DNA of 64,000 nucleotides from Myotis daubentonii (taxonomy: Eukaryota > Chordata > Mammalia > Chiroptera > Vespertilionidae). Where the stretch lies: assembly GCF_963259705.1 (NCBI RefSeq), contig NC_081841.1:92661059-92725058 (forward strand), in the 5' to 3' direction. The notes beneath the pieces are model-generated. The model saw nothing but the letters and a program-made list of their open reading frames with translations. It had not been told where the DNA came from and did no database searches. The translations under genes and the position numbers were made by a program. Shown in pieces: positions 60,809-64,000 of the stretch (within the stretch, counting starts at the first letter, position 1; each line of letters begins with the position of its first letter).

Positions 60809-62651
60809 GGAGAAACTAAGATGGCAGCATAGGTTAACGCTGGAGATTGCTGCCTCGAACAACTAATTCAAAAATACACCTAAAGATGGAACGGACATCA
60901 TCCAGAACCACAGGAAGGCTGGCTGAGTGGAAATTCTACAACTAGGAGGAAAGAGAATATCATACCCAGACTCAGAGGAGGCGCAGTGCTGAAATGAAAT
61001 ACTCAGGTGCAGAGTGCGCGCAGAGCGGGCTGGCTGCAGAGGGCACGGTTGTTGTTTTCAATCGGGAGGGAGTTTCAGACTCTGAGCTCCAGATCCAGGC
61101 GAGTCTCTAGGGACCCAGACTCAAACGGGAGAAGCGGGACTGTCTGGCTTCGGTCGGAACTCGAAGGCAGCTTTCTCTCCGAGGTTTGCAGTGGTTGCTG
61201 GGACTCTGTGAGGCACAGCCCCTAGGGACGGAACTGAGAGCAGCCATAACTGCTTGCTCCGCCCACCCTGTAGATCCCCGGGGACCCGCCCCACCCAAGC
61301 CCTGCCCAGAGCCATTTGCCGGATAGCCTCATGCAAACGCTAGATTAGCACCGCCCTAGAGATCCAGCACAGAAGCTCTCCCACTGCAGACACAGTGGAC
61401 TCTCATAGCCAGTTAGCCTGGAGGTCAAATCACCCCGGCTTAACTACAACAAGACGGCGCACAAAGACCACTAGGGGGTGCACCAAGAAAAGATTAAAAA
61501 AATGCAGAGACAAAGAAACAGGACTCAAATATCAGAAATGGAAGATATAGAGCTCAAAACCGCACTTTTAAGGTCTCTCAAGAACTGTCTAGAAGCTGCT
61601 GATAAACTTAGTAAGGCCCTCGAAAAGACTGGTGAGACCGCCGATAAATGTAGTGAGGTCCTCAAGAAATCTAATGAGACCCTTGATGTTGTGATAAAGA
61701 ACCAACTAGAAATTAAGCATACACTGACTGAAATAAAGAATAATATACAGACACCCAACAGCAGACCAGAGGAGCGCAAGAATCAAGTCAAAGATTCGAA
61801 ATGCGAAGAGGCAAAAAACACCCAACTGGAAAAGCAAAATGAAAAAAGAATCCGAAAATATGAAGACAGTGTAAGGAGCCTCTGAGACAGCTTCAAGCGT
61901 ACCAACATCAGAATTATAGGGGTGCCAGAAGATGAGAGAGAGCAAGATATTGAAAACCTATTTGAAGAAATAATGACAGAAAACTTCCCCCACCTGGTGA
62001 GAGAAATAGACTTACAGGTCCAGGAAGCGCAGAGAACCCCAAACAAAAGGAATCCAAAGAGGACCACACCAAGACACATCATAATTAAAATGCCAAGAGC
62101 AAAAGACAAAGAGAGAATCTTAAAAGCAGCAAGAGAAAGAAAGTCAGTTACCTACAAGGGAGTACCCATACGACCGTCAGCTGATTTCTCAACAGGAACC
62201 ATGCAGGCCAGAAGAGAGTGGCAAGAAATATTCAAAGTGATGAATACCAAGAACCTACAACCAAGATTACTTTATCCAGCAAAGCTATCATTCAGAATAG
62301 AAGGCCAGATAAAGAGCTTCACAGATAAGGAAAAGCTAAAGGAGTTCATCACCACCAAACCAGTATTATATGAAATGCTGAAAGGTATCCTTTAAGAATC
62401 AAGTGAATAAATAATCTGGTGATCATAATAGAATCAGGGACATAGAAAGGGAATGGACTGACTATTCTTGGGGGGGGGGGTGTGGGAGATGCGGGAAGAG
62501 ACTGGACAAAAATCGTGCACCTATGGATCAGGACAATGGGTGGAGAGTGAGGGTGGAGGGTGGGGCGGGAACTGGGAGGAGGGGAGTTATGGGGGGAAAA
62601 AAGAAGAACAAATGTAATAATCTGAACAATAAAGACTTAATTTAAAAAAAA
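60809..62651 (+). mobile_element. HAL1 (half-L1) retrotransposon, near full length
   Basis: An L1-type 5' region ('aactaagatggcagcatagg', 'acggacatcatccagaacca'), an ORF1 and then directly a 3' UTR (G-run at 62471-62480, aacaataaagacttaattta, poly-A), with no ORF2 at all. Flanks gaagacagaacc (60797-60808) and gaagacaaaacc (62652-62663) form a likely target duplication. The missing ORF2, with normal ORF1 and 3' UTR, is the hallmark of HAL1, which is thought to move using L1 machinery. Confidence 0.85.
61502..62395 (+). pseudogene. HAL1 ORF1 (L1 ORF1p-like), one in-frame stop
   Basis: A 297-residue ORF1p-like product, shorter than typical L1 ORF1p (about 340). It would be a trimeric RNA-binding protein packaging the element RNA. 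Seen: a basic start (MQRQRNRTQ), a heptad-like coiled coil rich in Leu/Glu/Lys (about 15-125), an RRM-type core starting TNIRIIGVPEDE (about 135), and a C-terminal domain with the conserved HIIIKMPRAKDKERIL region and the YPAKLSFR segment before the end. One TGA at 61883-61885 breaks it; the base pattern fits a CpG-derived CGA-to-TGA change. The frame is otherwise the same before and after. The ATG at 61502 is preferred over an upstream in-frame GTG (61478). Confidence 0.85.
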
Positions 62652-63126
62652 AAGAAGACAAAACCAAGAGAGACAGAACCTAGGCACAGAACCTACACAG
62701 AACGTTCTCTAGAGACAGAAGAATTTCACTGGAGAGAACATGGCAAAAGATCCTGGACAGAACCTGGCTGAAGAACCTAGAGACAGAACCTGGCTAGAGA
62801 ACCTGGATAGAACATGGCAAGAGAACCTGACTAGAACCTGGTGACTGAACCTGGCCGGAGAACCTGGACAGAACCTGGCTGGAGAAGCTAGCGAGGGAAC
62901 ATGGCTACAGAACCTGGCTGGAGAACCTGGAGAACCTGGCTGGAGAACCTGGAGATCCTAACCAGAACTTCGCTGGAGATCCAGACCAGAACTTGGCTGG
63001 AGATCCTGGCTAGAGATCCTGGCTAGGCTGCTGATCAACAGAACGCTGTCTCCGTGTCATTCCTTCTTTGCCGACTCCATCCACACTTTTGGGGACCCCT
63101 GGACCTGCTGGGGTTGGACCCCGGCA

Positions 63127-63545
63127 AATCTATCTTCAAGTTCACCAACTTCTCTGTTATTTCCATTCTGTTCTTCAGCTCATCCAATGGTAGTTTGGTT
63201 GTTTTTTTGTTTGTTTTTTTGTTTGTTTTGGTTACTCTATTTTTCAGTTCTAGGATTTCCAATTAGCTCATTTATATATCTTCAATTTCTATGCTGAAAC
63301 TTTGTATTTTTCTTTTCATTGCATAAGTGTTTATAATTGCTTGCTGCAGCATTTCTATAATGAGATGTTAAAGTCTCTGTTAGATGATTCCAACACCTGT
63401 ATCATCTTGATTTTGACATCTTGGTTGTCTTCTCTACGTAAGTTAAAATATTCTTGGTTCTCCATATGCCAAGTAATTTTGGGATGAATCCTAGGCTCTT
63501 TGAATATTATAATATCAGACAGTAGGTCCCATTTCAGCCTTATTA
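63127..63545 (-). mobile_element. Old L1M fragment, antisense
   Basis: 'atctatcttcaagttcacca', 'gtatcatcttgattttgaca', 'catcttggttgtcttctcta' and 'gaatcctaggctctttgaat' are the familiar inverted 3' region of old mammalian L1s. Confidence 0.65.
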
Positions 63546-63553
63546 AGAATGTT

Positions 63554-63769
63554 CCCCTAACCAGTTTGGCTCAGTGGACAGAGCGTCCCTGGGACTGAAG
63601 GGTCCCAGGTTTGATTCCGGACAAGGGCATGTACCTTGGTTGCGGGCACATCCCCAAGTAGGGGGTGTGTAGGAGGCAGCTGATCAATATTTCTCTCTCA
63701 TAGATGTTTCTAACTATCCCTCTCCCTTCCTCTCTGTAAAAAATCAATAAAAATATATTTTTTTAAATA
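63554..63769 (+). mobile_element. Ves SINE
   Basis: Head 'agtttggctcagtggacaga', B-box 'ggtttgattccggacaaggg', tail ending in A-rich aaaatatattttttt. A 9-bp duplication aagaatgtt flanks it (63545-63553 and 63770-63778). Confidence 0.92.
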
Positions 63770-63817
63770 AAGAATGTTGACATTCTTAAAAAAAATTTAA
63801 AAAAATAATAAAAACAT

Positions 63818-64000
63818 GTGGCAGAAGATGGCGGCATAGGGAAACACCGAAATTGCTGCCTCCTACAACAACTTCAAAACACAATAAAAGGACAGAACGG
63901 ACATCATCCAGAACTTACAGGAAGGCTGGCAGAGTGGAAATTCTACAGCTAGAAGGAAAGAGAAAAGCACATGAGGGTCGGGAGCTAAGGAAGTAAAGTG
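63818..64000 (+). mobile_element. 5' end of a second L1/HAL1, cut by the window
   Basis: 'gcagaagatggcggcatagg', 'aattgctgcctcctacaaca', 'acggacatcatccagaactt' and 'tggcagagtggaaattctac' align with the 5' region of the HAL1 at 60809 with moderate divergence. It cannot be told from this end whether ORF2 follows. Confidence 0.8.

Larger units (their letters stand above)
60793..63126 (+). mobile_element. LTR-like element interrupted by HAL1
   Basis: The right part (62664-63126) is a run of short degenerate agaacctggctggag units followed by a conserved end ('gtcattccttctttgccgac' to ggttggaccccggca). The tgtggaagacagaacc at 60793-60808 resembles the start of that run, so HAL1 probably landed inside it. 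The left boundary and the LTR's own target duplication were not found. Confidence 0.5.

Noticed and set aside
60512..60862. 116-codon hydrophobic minus-strand frame
   Set aside because: The Phe/Leu-rich composition arises from a poly-A/AAAG-rich plus strand; no support for a gene.
61469..61504. HAL1 ORF1 start at the GTG at 61478
   Set aside because: An ATG follows at 61502 in the same frame and begins a basic segment typical of ORF1p N-termini.
33900..64000. Exons of GALNT8, expected upstream of KCNA6 by mammal synteny
   Set aside because: No lectin-domain or glycosyltransferase-like frame was seen; the gene probably lies beyond the window.

Overview
This is mammalian nuclear DNA, almost certainly from a vespertilionid (Myotis-like) bat. 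The case rests on its mobile elements: many HeliBat-type Helitrons (ends ATCCTATATA...AAAAGCC and GCACCGGGCCTCTAG), tRNA-derived Ves SINEs, a SPIN-type hAT element and other short hAT elements with perfect 8-bp target duplications, and an ORF1-only L1 derivative (HAL1), over a background of old mammalian MIR, L2, MER5A and MaLR-like repeats.

Only one intact protein gene is supported: KCNA6 (Kv1.6 voltage-gated potassium channel), with its whole coding sequence in one intronless block on the minus strand at 31424-33007. A CpG-rich region covers the 5' half of the CDS and about 800 bp upstream. No exons of neighbours known from other mammals (GALNT8 upstream, KCNA1 downstream) were recognised, so the rest looks like intergenic and flanking sequence.

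Layout: 1-12.5 kb is Helitron-rich and includes a 3.5-kb run of five minus-oriented Helitrons joined end to end (2489-5963), with a 47-bp minisatellite and a 79-bp piece duplicated from 2.8 kb away. 12.5-31.4 kb is mostly unique DNA with MIRs, four hAT-type elements (one a SPIN nested in a Ves SINE), one larger Helitron and some exon-like segments on the plus strand. 31.4-33.9 kb is KCNA6 and its CpG island. 34-60.7 kb is intergenic, with L2/MIR relics, truncated L1s with clear target duplications, many microsatellites, a three-layer L1/SINE/L1/Helitron nest (48.7-50.7 kb), a 91-bp LTR-like element with a perfect 6-bp duplication, and a perfect 79-bp inverted repeat with arms 1.2 kb apart. 60.8-64 kb holds a near-complete HAL1 inserted in LTR-like sequence, an old L1 fragment, a Ves SINE and the 5' end of a second L1/HAL1 cut by the window edge. 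All repeat family names come from memory of consensus features, not from a database search.
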